NCBI RefSeq assembly: GCF_027244095.1
Contig: NC_069662.1
Coordinates: forward strand, 13,542,501-13,606,500
Direction: 5' to 3'
DNA: 64,000 nt
Source of the DNA: Hemicordylus capensis
Taxonomy: Eukaryota > Chordata > Lepidosauria > Squamata > Cordylidae
The notes under the pieces are model-generated. The model saw nothing but the letters and a program-made list of their open reading frames with translations, did no database searches and had not been told where the DNA came from. A program made the position numbers and the translations under genes. Positions within the stretch are counted from its first letter, which is position 1; each line of letters starts with the position of its first letter. Positions 31,535 through 42,312 of this stretch are shown here, one piece after another.

Positions 31535-32382
31535 CTGAGTTATGGCTCCTTTGACCCTGTGCTAAGTGATCAAACCCGGTTCCCTTTTTCTTCCGGATGG
31601 TTCCAAGTGAAGACTTTCAATATATCGGGATTATTTTGCTGCTGAAGTATTTCAAGTGGAATTGGATCGGTCTGCTCACATCAGATGATGAAAGTGGAGA
31701 AACATTTGTTCAAAATATGAGACCAAGGCTACTCCAGAGCAATATTTGTATTGCTTTGGCACAATCCATTCCAAAAATAAAGAGCTACATATTAAATACA
31801 CCCACTGAAAAAATGCTGAAGAAGATAGCTTTTGCTGTCTGGATCGAAGAAAAGATGAATGTGATACTTGTCTATGGGGACAGTCATTCTATGGAGGGTT
31901 TACGAATGATCTTAAAATACTACGAATTTCATCTTAAGCTTCCATTGGAGAGAGTTTGGCTCATAACTGCTCAGTGGGATTGCACAAGTGTTTGTTCATG
32001 GAATAAATTCACAGGGAAAACCTTCAATGGTTCTTTGTCATTCACACTTCACACAAAAGTGGTTCCAGGATTTCAGGAGTTCCTGGAGAGCATAAATCCA
32101 TACCAGTCTATGATCTATTTCATCCATCAGTTCTGGTGGTTTGCATTTTTCTGTTCACTCCCAAAGCATGGCTTATATGTTCCAAATCAAGACAACTGCA
32201 CTGGGGAGGAGAAACTGGGGAGCCTCCCTGAATCTGTGCTTGAAATGGGCATGTCTGGGCAGAGCTATAACATCTACAATGCTGTTTATGCTGTAGCACA
32301 TGCTCTCCATACTATGTATTCTTCGAAAACTAAACAGAAGGAAATGGAGAAACTCATGGGAAAGAGTCTTCTGTTACGTCCT
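31535..32382 (+). CDS. V2R copy A, exon 3 (ligand-binding domain) with one-base deletion
   Basis: Borders are 'cgtttag' and 'gtatgttt'. It begins 'LSYGSFDPVLSDQTRFPF', then loses one T near 31585-31589, shifting the frame. From 31597 the correct frame resumes with 'MVPSEDFQYIGIILLLKYFK' and runs open to 'GKSLLLRP'. 'SDDESGETFVQNMRPRL' and 'QSYNIYNAVYAVAHALHTMY' are typical V2R Venus-flytrap segments. Length 848 bases against 849 in copy B. At the codon that is TAG in copy B (56929), this copy has GAG (32086-32088). Confidence 0.9.
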
Positions 32383-33098
32383 GTATGTTTTTCCTCCTCT
32401 TTATTTGCATGTCACTTCTCATTGTATTAGTTCATAACTCATACTAGCAGTGATGTGATATAATGTCTGATTGTGGCATGCAGTTCCTGACATCCTGATT
32501 AGCAAAGCACTGGTGAAGCAGTGTGAGTTGGTTTAGGCTGAGAGAGAAGAAACACCCAGAATCACCCATGAACTTCATGGCTAAATGGGGATTTGTATCT
32601 GAATTTGAAAAATTCAGTTGGAAATCAAATCAAATTGCCCTTTTAAGGGGTGACACAATTATTATGCTTTTCAACAAAAATAAATTTCAAGAAGCAAACC
32701 TTATATCAAGCATCTTGTAAATGTTTATTCAATATTCAGTATTGTTTGATGTTTTAATATGGCTGATTCCCATTCCAGAATAAGGTAAATGGATGTCGGT
32801 TTTTCCAAAAGTCTTTCCCTTTGTAATAATTATCCCAAACTTGCTATGTATATCAATTTATATGTGAGTATTCTTTGCCGTAAAATCCTGTACTATTTGT
32901 CAACAGGAATTGCTGTTGCTTCCCATGGTTTGCTACCAATACAAACATGCTTAAAGGTATATTCCTGATAGGTATATCGTATTTCTTCTCAGTGACATCT
33001 TCCAGTTGGTGATCAAGGGATTTGTGGTTAAAGTAATAATCTTAATGCAATTTTCCACAATTTGACCCAGGGTGTGAACTTTTTCTCCTCCCAATTAG
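32383..33098 (+). other. V2R copy A, intron 3
   Basis: AT-rich, no repeat recognised. Collinear with 57226-57942 in copy B with few differences. Confidence 0.6.
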
Positions 33099-33326
33099 CT
33101 TCATGCTTTTCTGAGCAATATCCATTTCAATAATAGTGCTGGGGAAGAAATCTTTTTTGATGAGGAAGGGAGCCTGCCATCTGGATACGATATCATCAAC
33201 TTGGTCACATTCCCCAATGACACCTTCCAGAAAGTCCAAACTGGAAGGATGGATCCCCTGGCTCGTGAAGGAAAAACGTTCACCATGAATGGAAGTGCTA
33301 CTGTATGGAACCACAAGTTTAAAGAG
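33099..33326 (+). CDS. V2R copy A, exon 4
   Basis: 228 bases (76 codons) between 'cccaattag' and 'gtatggag', open throughout: 'LHAFLSNIHFNNSAGEEIFF', 'DEEGSLPSGYDIINLVTFPN' and 'TVWNHKFKE'. The 'HFNNSAGEE--FDE-G' block is diagnostic of V2R exon 4. Copy B differs at a single silent base (gat/gac). Confidence 0.92.
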
Positions 33327-33758
33327 GTATGGAGACCTGTCCCGCCTCACCTGGCTGGGTTCCCTGAGTTTAAGGGGTTTTCTCACAGCCCAGCTCCAAT
33401 ATCAGGAGTGAAGAGTGTTGGGAGGGAGAAATGGGCTGAAAGGAATGGAGTGCCCTGATGGGGAATGCTCTGCTTCTCTCCTTTGGGCAATGCTCCAGGA
33501 GTCTCAGACTCCAGCAGTAGGGTCTAGGTGACTTCCCCCCCAGATAGAGGAAATTATAAGCCTAACCCCAGATTTGCCTTGACCATGTTTGATGCCTCTG
33601 ACTTCTTTTTGTCTGCCTGCAGTCAGACGCACCTTGGCTTTTGCCTGGTTCAGGGAGTAGACCCCTATTCCATAAGCTTCATATGTAGATTATTTGGTTT
33701 TGAGAAAAATAGAAGGGGTGGGGGGAATCGGAACATTCTTCCTTCTTGCTCCTGTTAG

Positions 33759-33885
33759 ATGCAGCCCCGTTCCCGATGTGTTGAGAGCTGCCATCCTGGA
33801 TTCAGCAGGATTGCCCGGCAGGGAAGACAAGTTTGTTGCTATGATTGTGCTCAGTGTCCTGAGGGGAGGATTTCAACACAGATTG
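33759..33885 (+). CDS. V2R copy A, exon 5 (cysteine-rich NCD3G linker)
   Basis: 127 bases after 'tgctcctgttag' and before 'gtaaaaat'. It codes for 'MQPRSRCVESCHPGFSRI', then 'QGRQVCCYDCAQCPEGRIS', with the C-x3-C, CC-x2-C-x2-C pattern of the nine-cysteine linker joining the ligand domain to 7TM. The last base (g) plus the first two of exon 6 (at) make Asp. It is hidden under a longer open frame in another phase. Copy B: 58608-58734. Confidence 0.92.
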
Positions 33886-33966
33886 GTAAAAATTTGTATA
33901 TTGTGTAACCAAATCCAAATGTTTAAAATTCTCCTTTTCTACATCAAATATATGACTGAATTTCTA

Positions 33967-34650
33967 AATTTGTTATTATGTGAAGAAATGAGAGATGAAG
34001 TGGTAAAATCAACAATGGTAAAATGGGCACAGGATGTAGGTCATAATATTAACTTAGAGGCCTAGGAGAAGCTATGGAAGAAAAAACTTAAATTTATAGC
34101 ATGTTATAATTTAAAAGAAAATTTAATTAAAATGATGTACAGGTGGTATTTAACACCTAAGAAACTAGCTTTAATGTATAAAAATGTATCTAATAAGTGC
34201 TGGAGATGTAAAGATAGTGAGGTAAAAGGACACCTCACTATCTTTACATGTCACATGTAGTGGTCCTGCAGAGAGGTAAAGAGGTTTTGGCATATGATTT
34301 ATGATGAACTTTAAAAGATTTTGAAATGTGTATTTCATAAGAGACCTGAATCCTTTCTGTTGGGCATAATCAATGAAGAAATCTTGGGGCGGTGTGGGGG
34401 GGATAGAAATTTATTCCTATATCTTATGATGACAGCTAGAATGGTTCTGGCTCAGAAATTGAGATCTGTGGAAATTCCAGCAAGAGAAGAATGGTTGAGG
34501 AAGGCATAAGAATATGCAATGGCAAAACATACTGTATTTGTAAGAGATAGTCATATAGAAAACTTTGTAGAAGATTGGAAACCCTTTTTGCGGTATATAA
34601 AAAACAATGTCAATTTGGATTTATTAACGGGGGTTGAAATGTAAAGATAA
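33967..34650 (+). mobile_element. L1-type LINE ORF2 C-terminal fragment
   Basis: Contains 'VKSTMVKWAQDVGHNINLEA', then 'LWKKKLKFIACYNL', 'MMYRWYLTPKKLALMYKN' and 'SNKCWRCKDSE', the C-terminal zinc-knuckle region of L1 ORF2. Further on come 'FLLGIINEEIL' and 'RMVLAQKLRSVEIPAREEW'. It has stops and shifts and is 5'-truncated, in V2R intron 5. The copy B version lacks part of the 3' portion. Confidence 0.8.
34206..34249. repeat. Perfect 18-bp-arm hairpin in copy A only
   Basis: 'atgtaaagatagtgaggt' (34206-34223) is followed, after 8 bases, by its exact reverse complement (34232-34249). Copy B (about 59107-59140) has only the forward arm followed by 'gtccttttatcacatg'. Loop plus right arm is the reverse complement of the copy-B sequence. 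Confidence 0.9.
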
Positions 34651-34854
34651 CAGTAGGGGGATTTGTTATAGTAATGAAACTAATAGATTACTATGGTGAT
34701 GAAAACAAGGATTAGGACAAAATAACTAGATAGATAAATAGAAAGAAAATATTCACATTAGAACAGACATGGATGTTATAGCATAACTGTGTTGAAAGAT
34801 GAACTGGAAGTCACATTGATATGTAGAAAACTAATAAACATAAAGTGCAAATAT

Positions 34855-34900
<46 letters not shown>

Positions 34901-35646
34901 CTAAATCTAGATCTAGATCTAGATCTAGATCTAGATCTAGATCTAGATCTAGATGATATAGATATATAGATAGATATAGATATGACTGAATTTCTCGTCT
35001 CTTGAACTCAAGTACTAGTGCCAAGATCTGAGGGTTTTATTTAGTCTGGCAAATCTTTTCACTTGGAAAACTTTCCCTACTCCTCCAGGAGCAACAATCT
35101 GCCCTCTACAGCATCATCTAGGACTTAATCTTCAGGTATTAGCACCCTTGCACGGAAAAGAAACATTTTGTTTTCTTACAACTAAATTCTCAGCATATGT
35201 AGGCTTTTCATGTGAAGCCAGAATCTGTAACCATTCCAAAATCTACAAAAAGTCTGTGCAGGATAGAAACTATGGCATTTATGATGAGCAATCCTTTAGT
35301 TTAACTTTTCAGGTGCTGGTTTAGTTTAGAAAACTAAAGAATATCCTGGATTCTTTGAAAGTTCAAACAATAAGCTGCAATGGCCGATGTTCCCATTAGA
35401 AAAAGCTGGTGCTAGGTGAGATGCACTGATGCTGCTGAAGGGGTCAAGGAAGGGAACACTGCTACTCACTTGGGGACAGTGAATTTGGATGATTGCCACT
35501 TCCCCCCAGAAGCATTATTTGCCAGTTGAAAATATGTCCCTGAGGGTCATGTAGCTATCAGGGACATTGTTTAGACTGGCGCAGAGCACTACAGAGGGAA
35601 GGAGAGATCATCAAAAATTGATCTCCCTCTCATGGGTGCTGGTGCC
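34651..35646 (+). other. L1 tail, satellite tract and unassigned DNA
   Basis: To about 34853 the sequence is the L1 3' region. From about 34990 to 35646 it is not shared with copy B and shows no gene. A trace of the foldback MITE family is at about 35524-35560, and a short 'agatcatcaaaaattgatct' hairpin lies near 35605. Confidence 0.5.
34854..34960 (+). repeat. (GATA)n then (GATCTA)n microsatellite
   Basis: About 11 GATA units run into about 10 CTAGAT/GATCTA units, a self-complementary hexamer. The same locus in copy B is a pure (TA)n tract (59410-59462). Confidence 0.9.
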
Positions 35647-36511
35647 AATCACCATCCCAAAATGTTTTAGAGCCGAAACAAATCGCCCCTGGGTCGGCTC
35701 AAAATATTTGTAAGTTTTGGCCCTCCATTTTGTGACCGAGATAGTGCTTCTCCTTCCTCCTCCATTTTGAGTTCTGAAATGTGCTTGAATTTCCCACCTT
35801 TCAGCCTTCCATTGACTTCAATGCAAAGTTCCGATCTGCAACGGAATGCCCATATTTGGCTCTGCAGGATCCAAACTAATCTCCCATTGTCCAAGGGGAG
35901 ATGAAGGAGGGGGCAAGTGTGGGGGTGGATTTTTGGGGGTGTTTTCAGGAGGGTATTAAAGGGCCAGCAGCCATTTCTTCCTTGCTGCTGCCTCGTGTGG
36001 GGAGAGAGCTCTTTTACCTGATTGCTCATCCTTGCCATCACACATCCACCATGGCCTCCAACCATTCTTCAGCATTGCTGCTATTGCTGCCTTTTTTTTC
36101 TCCAGCAATTTTAATTGAGAAAAAGAAGAGGATTCCATCTTTTATTCCTTGTGCCTTGCTGACACAAACAGCCTGCTACCTGAGCCATCCTGGGACCTTG
36201 GCTGGATTCTCTCCTGCTTTTTTCCCTTTTGTATCTGTGAAAAAGAGAATTTGATAATTCCACCTTTTTTGGCCATCACATAGTTGTTCTGCCCTGTACT
36301 GAGAGAAGAATGCTGCCTGCCTGCGGAAGCAGCCGCCGCCACCAGCCCCAGATTTTCCAGATTTTTGAGCCTTTTGTGATTTTTGAGCCCCATCTGAAGA
36401 CTGAAGAAGGAGCAGGAGAGAGAGACCACCAGACCAACAGAAGTAGCAGCCCAACATTTTGGAGAAGAGAAGACTTAGTGGTGAGTTTATTTTAACACAC
36501 ACATACACACA

Positions 36512-37564
36512 CAGGGGCATATCTGGGGGTAGTGCAGGCAGGCCACGTGCCCTGGGCACCACTTGAAGGGGGCGCCATTTTGTTAAATTATTTTTTTAAT
36601 TAAAAAATGGCTGCCAAAAACAAAATGGCCACTGTGCATGCTCAATGGCCTCTGTGAGGCCCTAGGTCATGCCAGGCCTTGCAGAGGCCATTTGAGCATG
36701 CACAGTGGCCATTTTGTTTTCAGTGGCCATTTAAAAAAAAGATTTTAAAAAATGGCCACTGCACATGCTCAAATGGTCCCTGTGAGGCCCTAGAGGCCAG
36801 TGGGGGGAGGAGAAACCTTTGCAAACCCCCCAGCCTTTAGGAAGCCCCCCGAAGGGGCTACAGGTAAAAAATAATAATATATAATATAAGTCACTGTACA
36901 CATATTCAGATTGGCACTATGTACAGAGAATCAGGGCTTGTGACTACTGAGCTGATGCTTATGAGCTAGGATTGTATTCATTTGCTCTTACTTTGCTTCT
37001 TGTGATAAGGGAGTTAAATGTGATGTCTTGCTAATATGGCTATTAATGGTGAATTTGTCTTTGAATCAGTGTGAAATCCTTAATATTAAGGCTCAATGGG
37101 AGTTTCTTGCTCTCTTTCTCTCATTTTAACTGTCTTTCTGAAATACTAGAATATATTCCAAGCAGTGACACAGTTTACTCTGCATATCCTTTAATTATTT
37201 ACAGAGTATCTGGGAAAAGTCAAATTCTCCATTTATTTTTAAAACTTATGTAATGGTGATGATACAATACATAGTAGAGAATTAGACAGGCACTTCTGTT
37301 TAGTTTTCCAAGTACACCTCCACATAGTATTTGGGTATTTCATGAGCCCCAGCATACTGAAATTTGTAGTTTTCCAGCATTTTTTGGTCTGACTAAGTCC
37401 ACTGCTAAAATAGTTTTTGAAAGATTAAAAGATTAACGAGCCTGACTTGTATTTTTCAGCTAATATTATGGTAAAGTTATCTGAAAGATGGGTGTCAGAT
37501 GCTTGGACAGGGGGCGCAATTTCAGTGTTTGCCCTAGGTGCTATTTTCCCTAGATATGCCTCTG
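36512..37564. mobile_element. hAT element nested in the old hAT, copy A only
   Basis: 1053 bp with inverted ends 'caggggcatatctgggg' and 'ccctagatatgcctctg' and an 8-bp target duplication 'tacacaca' (36504-36511 and 37565-37572). Copy B has the empty site 'tactgtacacacacgcacca' near 60530. The left part has inverted 'aaaatggccactgtgcatgc'-type repeats. No transposase seen. Confidence 0.9.
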
Positions 37565-37602
37565 TACACACACGTACCACTCTGGGCCTAGGCGCTGCCT
37601 GT

Positions 37603-37603
<1 letters not shown>

Positions 37604-37654
<51 letters not shown>
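37604..37654 (+). repeat. (GT)n microsatellite
   Basis: About 25 GT units. Copy B has a shorter tract (about 60578-60602). Confidence 0.95.
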
Positions 37655-37657
<3 letters not shown>

Positions 37658-38220
37658 AAATAAACCAGTCCATGCACCCATTTTATAGAGCAGCAGCAGT
37701 ATATTAAACCGATTCTCTCAGCCATTATTTTGTATCTTGTTGTCCAGCCGGCTATACCACATTGTGTCTCTGCTGTTGGGACATTGTATCTCTGCTCTTT
37801 TTATCCATCCATCTCCTCCTACTAGCAACTATTATTATTGACAATGTTGCCTCCTCTTTTCTTTCATTGAATATTTTGAGTTGATGCTGAAATGAAAATG
37901 ATGAACGTTAATGTGATAATATTAATATGATATATATAATGCTGATGAACTGATGTGATGTGATGATGATTATGAGTTGCTGTTGTTCATGCATTTCTGT
38001 TTTGTGATGTGCTTTGCTTTCTGAACCACTTGCCTCTTTAATGTTTATTATCTGAGACTTTGATTGGTGGCAGAAGGTTCTCTCTCTCTCTGTGGACTTC
38101 TTGTTTGCAATGAAGAAGTGGATTGGGTCATATTGTGAGTTGTAGCATCAACAGAGTTTTTATTCAAAGATTGCTTGCATCATGATGTGCTGGTGCCGCA
38201 GGCTCTGATCCGGTGCAGAA

Positions 38221-41200
38221 ATTTATTTATTTATTTATTAAGTTATCTATTTATTTAATCAGATTTTTACACTGCCTCAAACTGTCATCTCTGGACAGTT
38301 CACAATAACATAAAACAAGTTAAAAACATATACCAAAAACTTAAAACAATTTAACAATTTAAAAATAAACCGGAGATTAAAGCTTGGTGAAAACATGGGT
38401 TTTCAGGTGTGGTTTTTTTTTTAATTGCCAGAGATCGGGAGGATCGTATCTCAGCAGGGAGCACATTCCACAATCTCGGGGTAGTGTTCAAGAAGGCCCA
38501 TTTCTGTGTAGCCACCAAACGAGTTGGCGGTAATTGGAGACGGACCTCCTCGGATGACTTCAGTGGGCGGTGGGGTCATAGTGAAGGAGACGCTCTCTTA
38601 AATACCCAGGGCCTAAGCCATTTAGGGCTTTATAAGTTATAATTAGCACTTTGTATTTTGTCCGCAAACCTATTGGCAGCCAGTGTAGCTCCATCACTAA
38701 AGGAGTAACGTGGTCTCTCCAAGATGACCCAGAGACCAACCTGGCTGCCGCATTCTGAACCAACTGAATTTTCTGGACTACGTACAAAGACAGCCCCACA
38801 TAGAGCACATTACAGAAGTCAAGTGTGGAGGTTACCAACAGATGTACCACTGTTTTGAGGTCATTGATCTCGAGAAACGGGAGCAGCTGGCGTATCAGCC
38901 AGAGCTGATAGAAAGCACCCCTGGCCGCCGTCTCAACCTGAGAAACCAGGGAAAGGTGTTGATCCAGAAGTACTCCCAGACTGTGAACCTGTTCCTTTTG
39001 GGGAAGTGTGACCCCATCTTGAACAGGCAGATCAAAATCGTCTCTAGAGTTCTGACCCCGCACAATAAGTACCTCTGTCTTATCTGGATTCAGCTTCAGT
39101 TTATTCTCCCTCATCCAGCCCATTACTGCTTCCAGGCAGGCATTTAGGGAGGATATGCCAGCTCCTGAAGAAGTTGACATGGTGAAGTAGATCTCCGTGT
39201 CAACAGTATACTGGTAACACCGAACTCCAAATCCCCTGATGATCTCTCCCAGTGGTTTCATGTAGATGTTAAAAAACGTTAAGTATGGAGCCTTGAGGGG
39301 CACCATACTTAAGCTCAGAGTACGAAGAGCAACAGTCTCCAATTGACACCATCTGGAATCTGTCCGAGAGGTAGGAGCAGAACCTCTGTAAAAGAGTGCC
39401 TCCCATCCCCAAACCCCTCAGACATTCCAGAAGAATACTACGGTTGATAGTATTGAAAGCCTCCGAGAGATCCAAAAGGACGAAAAGGTCACACTTCCTC
39501 TGTCAATTCCCAATTGGACATCATCCATCAGGCTGACCAAGGCAGTCTCCACCACATAGCCAACCCTAGGGTCTATATAATCAGTTTCCTCCAAGACCGA
39601 CTAGAGTTGAGGCCACCAGCTTCTCAATTACCTTGCACGGCCATGGGAGGCTGGAAACAGGGCTATAATAGCTCAACTCTGAGGGATCTAATGCAGGTTT
39701 CTTTAGAAGAAGTCTAATGATTGCCTTCTTAAGACAAGGAGGCATCCTGCCCTCCCTCAGAGAAGCATTTATGATTTACACCAGGCTGTCTACAACAGCC
39801 CTCTTGCTAGATTGAACAAGCCGTGTAGGACAAGGGTCAAGTGAACAAGTGGTAGGCCTCAACGCTCCAAGCAGCTTGTCCACCTCCGCAGGAGTTACAA
39901 ACTGAAAACGATCCAGTCGAATCACATAAGGAGTTGTTAGGCACCTCCAATAAAGACATCAAATTAATTGTGGAGTCTCCATTAAGGTCGGCCTGAATCT
40001 GAGAGATTTTATGTGGGAAAAACTCTTTAAACACATCACTGCGGGTAAGTGATGATTGCAAATTTTGGTTCAAGGGAGGGGGATACTAGTCCCCTCACAA
40101 CCCTGAAAAACTCCACTGGATGTGAACTTGAAGGGCAATATGGGCAGAAAAGAACCGCCTCTTTGCCGGACGTATTGCCAGAGCATAAATCTTTAGATGT
40201 GCTCTATGTCTCAATCTGTCGGATTCGAGCTGAGTCTTTCTCCACTTGCACTCCAGTTGCCAACCTTGCCACTTCAGCCCCCATAGATCTTCCGTATACC
40301 AAGGGGCCAATTTTGATGTAGATCAGAGAGGACGCTTGGGAGCAATCGTGTCTACTGCCCTGCTGAGCAAGTTGTTCCAATTCTCAACCAGGGTGTCAAC
40401 AGGAGCACCAGCAAAGCCAACACTGAATTCTTCCAAGGCTTCTTGGAATCCTACTGGATCCAATAACCTCTTCGGACGGACCGTTCTAATAGGCCCCTTG
40501 CCCCTGCAGAGGTGGGAACTGCTTGTAAGTCCAACCTTAACCAGATGGTGGTCTGTCTATGACAATGGGGAAATCACAGGTGTCCGCATCCATGGAATAC
40601 CCCCGTGATCAGAGTAAAAGACCAAATCAAGCATGTGACCTGCAATATGCGTAGGTCCAGAGACCACTTGGGATATGCCTATAGTTGTAATGGCCGCTAT
40701 GAACTCCTGAGCTGCCCTGCAAAGATTTGTCCCAAAATGAACATTGAAGTCCCCCAGTACCAAGAGTCTGGGAGACTCCAACGTGAGTTCCGCAATCAAG
40801 TCCATGAGCTCAGTAAGGGATTCCGCTGGGCAACAGGGTGATCGGTACAACAAAAGAAGTCCCAATCTATCCCTGGTCCCCATACTTAAGTACACACATT
40901 CAATATGGTCTGATACCCTAACAGGGTCCCTGGTAAGGGAGATGCTATCCTTATAGAACACAGCCACGCCACCTCCCCACCCACGTCCCCTCACCTGCTC
41001 CACTACAGAATATCCAGGAGGTTAAGCTGGAACCAGACTGGATCACTAGCCTCCCACAACCAAGTCTCAGTAATACATACTAGGTCGGATCCGTCATCCA
41101 TAATCAAATCTATTATGAGCTCTGGCTTGTTTTGGACTGACCTGGCCATGCAGAGGAGCAAGGTAAGGCTATGTGGCTTGTTGACAATGCTCCCTGAGGT

Positions 41201-41480
41201 AAAAGAGCTGGAGGGACAGCCAGAAGGGGAGACAGCTATTAAATTTCTGACTACCCTTCCTCTGGAACTGCCTTCTGACCTGCCAACGTTTCTTCTTCTA
41301 TTCCCCACCACTACCACGATAGCTGCCCCATAGTCAACGAAGGCAATGTCAAAGAAATGCACCAGAAAATTGTGTGCCATCAATGTTGTCATTGTCATCA
41401 TCACTCTTTCGTCTTGCGGAGGTGGAAGGGGGGCAAAAACTTGCTGTTTGAGGTTTTTAATGACAAACCATGAATCCACT
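38221..41480 (-). mobile_element. L2-type LINE, nearly full ORF2 (antisense), copy A
   Basis: On the minus strand, from about 41480 down: endonuclease start 'ARSVQNKPELIIDLIMD' and 'LVCITETWLWE', then 'WGGGVAVFYKDSISLTRDPV', 'LLVLGDFNVHFG' and 'HMLDLVFYSDHG' (apurinic-type endonuclease). Next are a linker ('PWYTEDLWGLKWQGWQLECK'), RT with 'MDLSEAFNTINRSILLECLR' and 'YGAPQGSILN', a degraded catalytic box ('CYQYTVDTEIYF'), 'ENKLKLNPDKTEVLIV', and the C-terminal 'LVQNAAARLVSGSSWRDHVT' and 'LHWLPIGLRTKYK'. An A-rich 3' end lies at 38221-38370. Several frame breaks. It sits inside the old hAT element in both copies. Confidence 0.88.
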
Positions 41481-42108
41481 CACATTTGCTACCAGAGAAT
41501 CTACACTCAGAACATCTCAGAAACAACAAAACCCAGTACCCCATAGCTTGGCAAACCATGGGGGTGGTTGGTACCATCGCCACTCGCTCTGGGCCACACC
41601 AGTGCCCCCCAAGTGCAGTTATGGGGCTCCTGAAACCTCCATTATTCTCTATGAGAAAAACCTTAAAGATGCGTAAACTTCAAAAATCACTTAAAAATCA
41701 CCCTTTGCCCAATTCCTTTGAAATACTTCTGGTAGCTTCCTTGCCACCACTAGGCGCTACCACCAACCCCACTCTTCCCTGAGCCACACCGTTCCTCCTG
41801 ACATGAAGAGGAAAACCTTAAAGATGCATGAAATTCAAAAGATCACCAAAAATCAGCCCTTTGCCCAATTCCTTTTTGGGTGGTAGCCTCCACCCATTAG
41901 GAGCTAACACCCCACCCTGCTCTTTTGGCTCCAGGACCGTTTTTTTTTATCCTAAATGATTCAGATTCAGATTTGGATTAATTCAGATCCAAAGCAAATC
42001 TGGGGTGATTTGGATGGCTCTGATTTGGATCCGAAATGAAACGGGGTGCTTTGATCTGGGTCCAAATTGAAACACGGAAAATCCGAAATGCACACCCCTA
42101 GTGTAGAA

Positions 42109-42312
42109 CACAGATAAAATGAAATAAAACATTAAATTAAAAACTATAAGAACAGCAAAAGTAAGAGCAGCTTAAAATCTATCAACATCAAATGAGAGGG
42201 AGGAAACGTTGAGAACCCGCTTTGAAGTAAAACAAACCGGTCAACAGAATCGTTAAAGTTGAACAATGTTTGTGTATCTTGGCAAAACAAAGACTTCGTT
42301 GATGTATTTCAG
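42109..42312 (-). mobile_element. L2-type LINE 3' end that the old hAT landed in, then intron end
   Basis: 'aataaaacattaaattaaaa' and 'agcaaaagtaagagcagctt' continue the antisense L2 3' UTR whose other half is at about 59560-59617 in copy B ('ttttcatattgcctccagtt'). From about 42200 it is plain intron ending at the 'gatgtatttcag' acceptor. Confidence 0.5.

Larger units (their letters stand above)
35647..42100 (+). mobile_element. Old hAT element, copy A (left end lost; hAT and L2 nested inside)
   Basis: The right end 'ccgaaatgcacaccccta' (to 42100) abuts 'gtgtagaa' (42101-42108). In copy B the left end 'tagggatgtgcgaaac' (59626) is preceded by the same 'gtgtagaa' (59618-59625). The two ends are therefore the termini of one ancestral insertion with an 8-bp target duplication, as hAT elements make. 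Element sequence is 35647-38220 and 41481-42100. It is interrupted by a second hAT (36512-37564) and an antisense L2 LINE (38221-41480). I see no clear transposase. Confidence 0.8.
25053..42312 (+). repeat. Tandem duplication of the V2R locus, copy A (part shared with copy B)
   Basis: From 'agtgaccagcaggcact' at 25053 this region is collinear with 49309 onward, offset 24,256 bp at the left end. Shared landmarks: exon-1-like frame, SINEs, exon 2, CR1 pieces, exons 3-5, L1 fragment, hAT and L2 LINE. By eye the copies are very similar: one difference in the 228-base exon 4 and four in the 127-base exon 5. Copy A differs by two transposon insertions (29338, 36512), a roughly 1-kb deletion near 28295 and a replaced stretch at about 34990-35646. 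The unit probably extends to 49308. Confidence 0.9.

Noticed and set aside
33694-34065. 123-residue frame over the V2R cysteine-rich exon
   Set aside because: Wrong phase. The real exon 5 frame codes for the cysteine pattern with valid splice sites. Its tail runs into an L1 fragment.
39514-41782. Plus-strand open frames at 39.5-41.8 kb
   Set aside because: They are the complement of the antisense L2 LINE, which has endonuclease and RT motifs.
33886-42312. First impression that V2R copy A lacked its cysteine-rich exon
   Set aside because: Re-reading in all frames found exon 5 at 33759-33885 with matching splice phase, so the gene structure is complete from exon 2 to exon 6.
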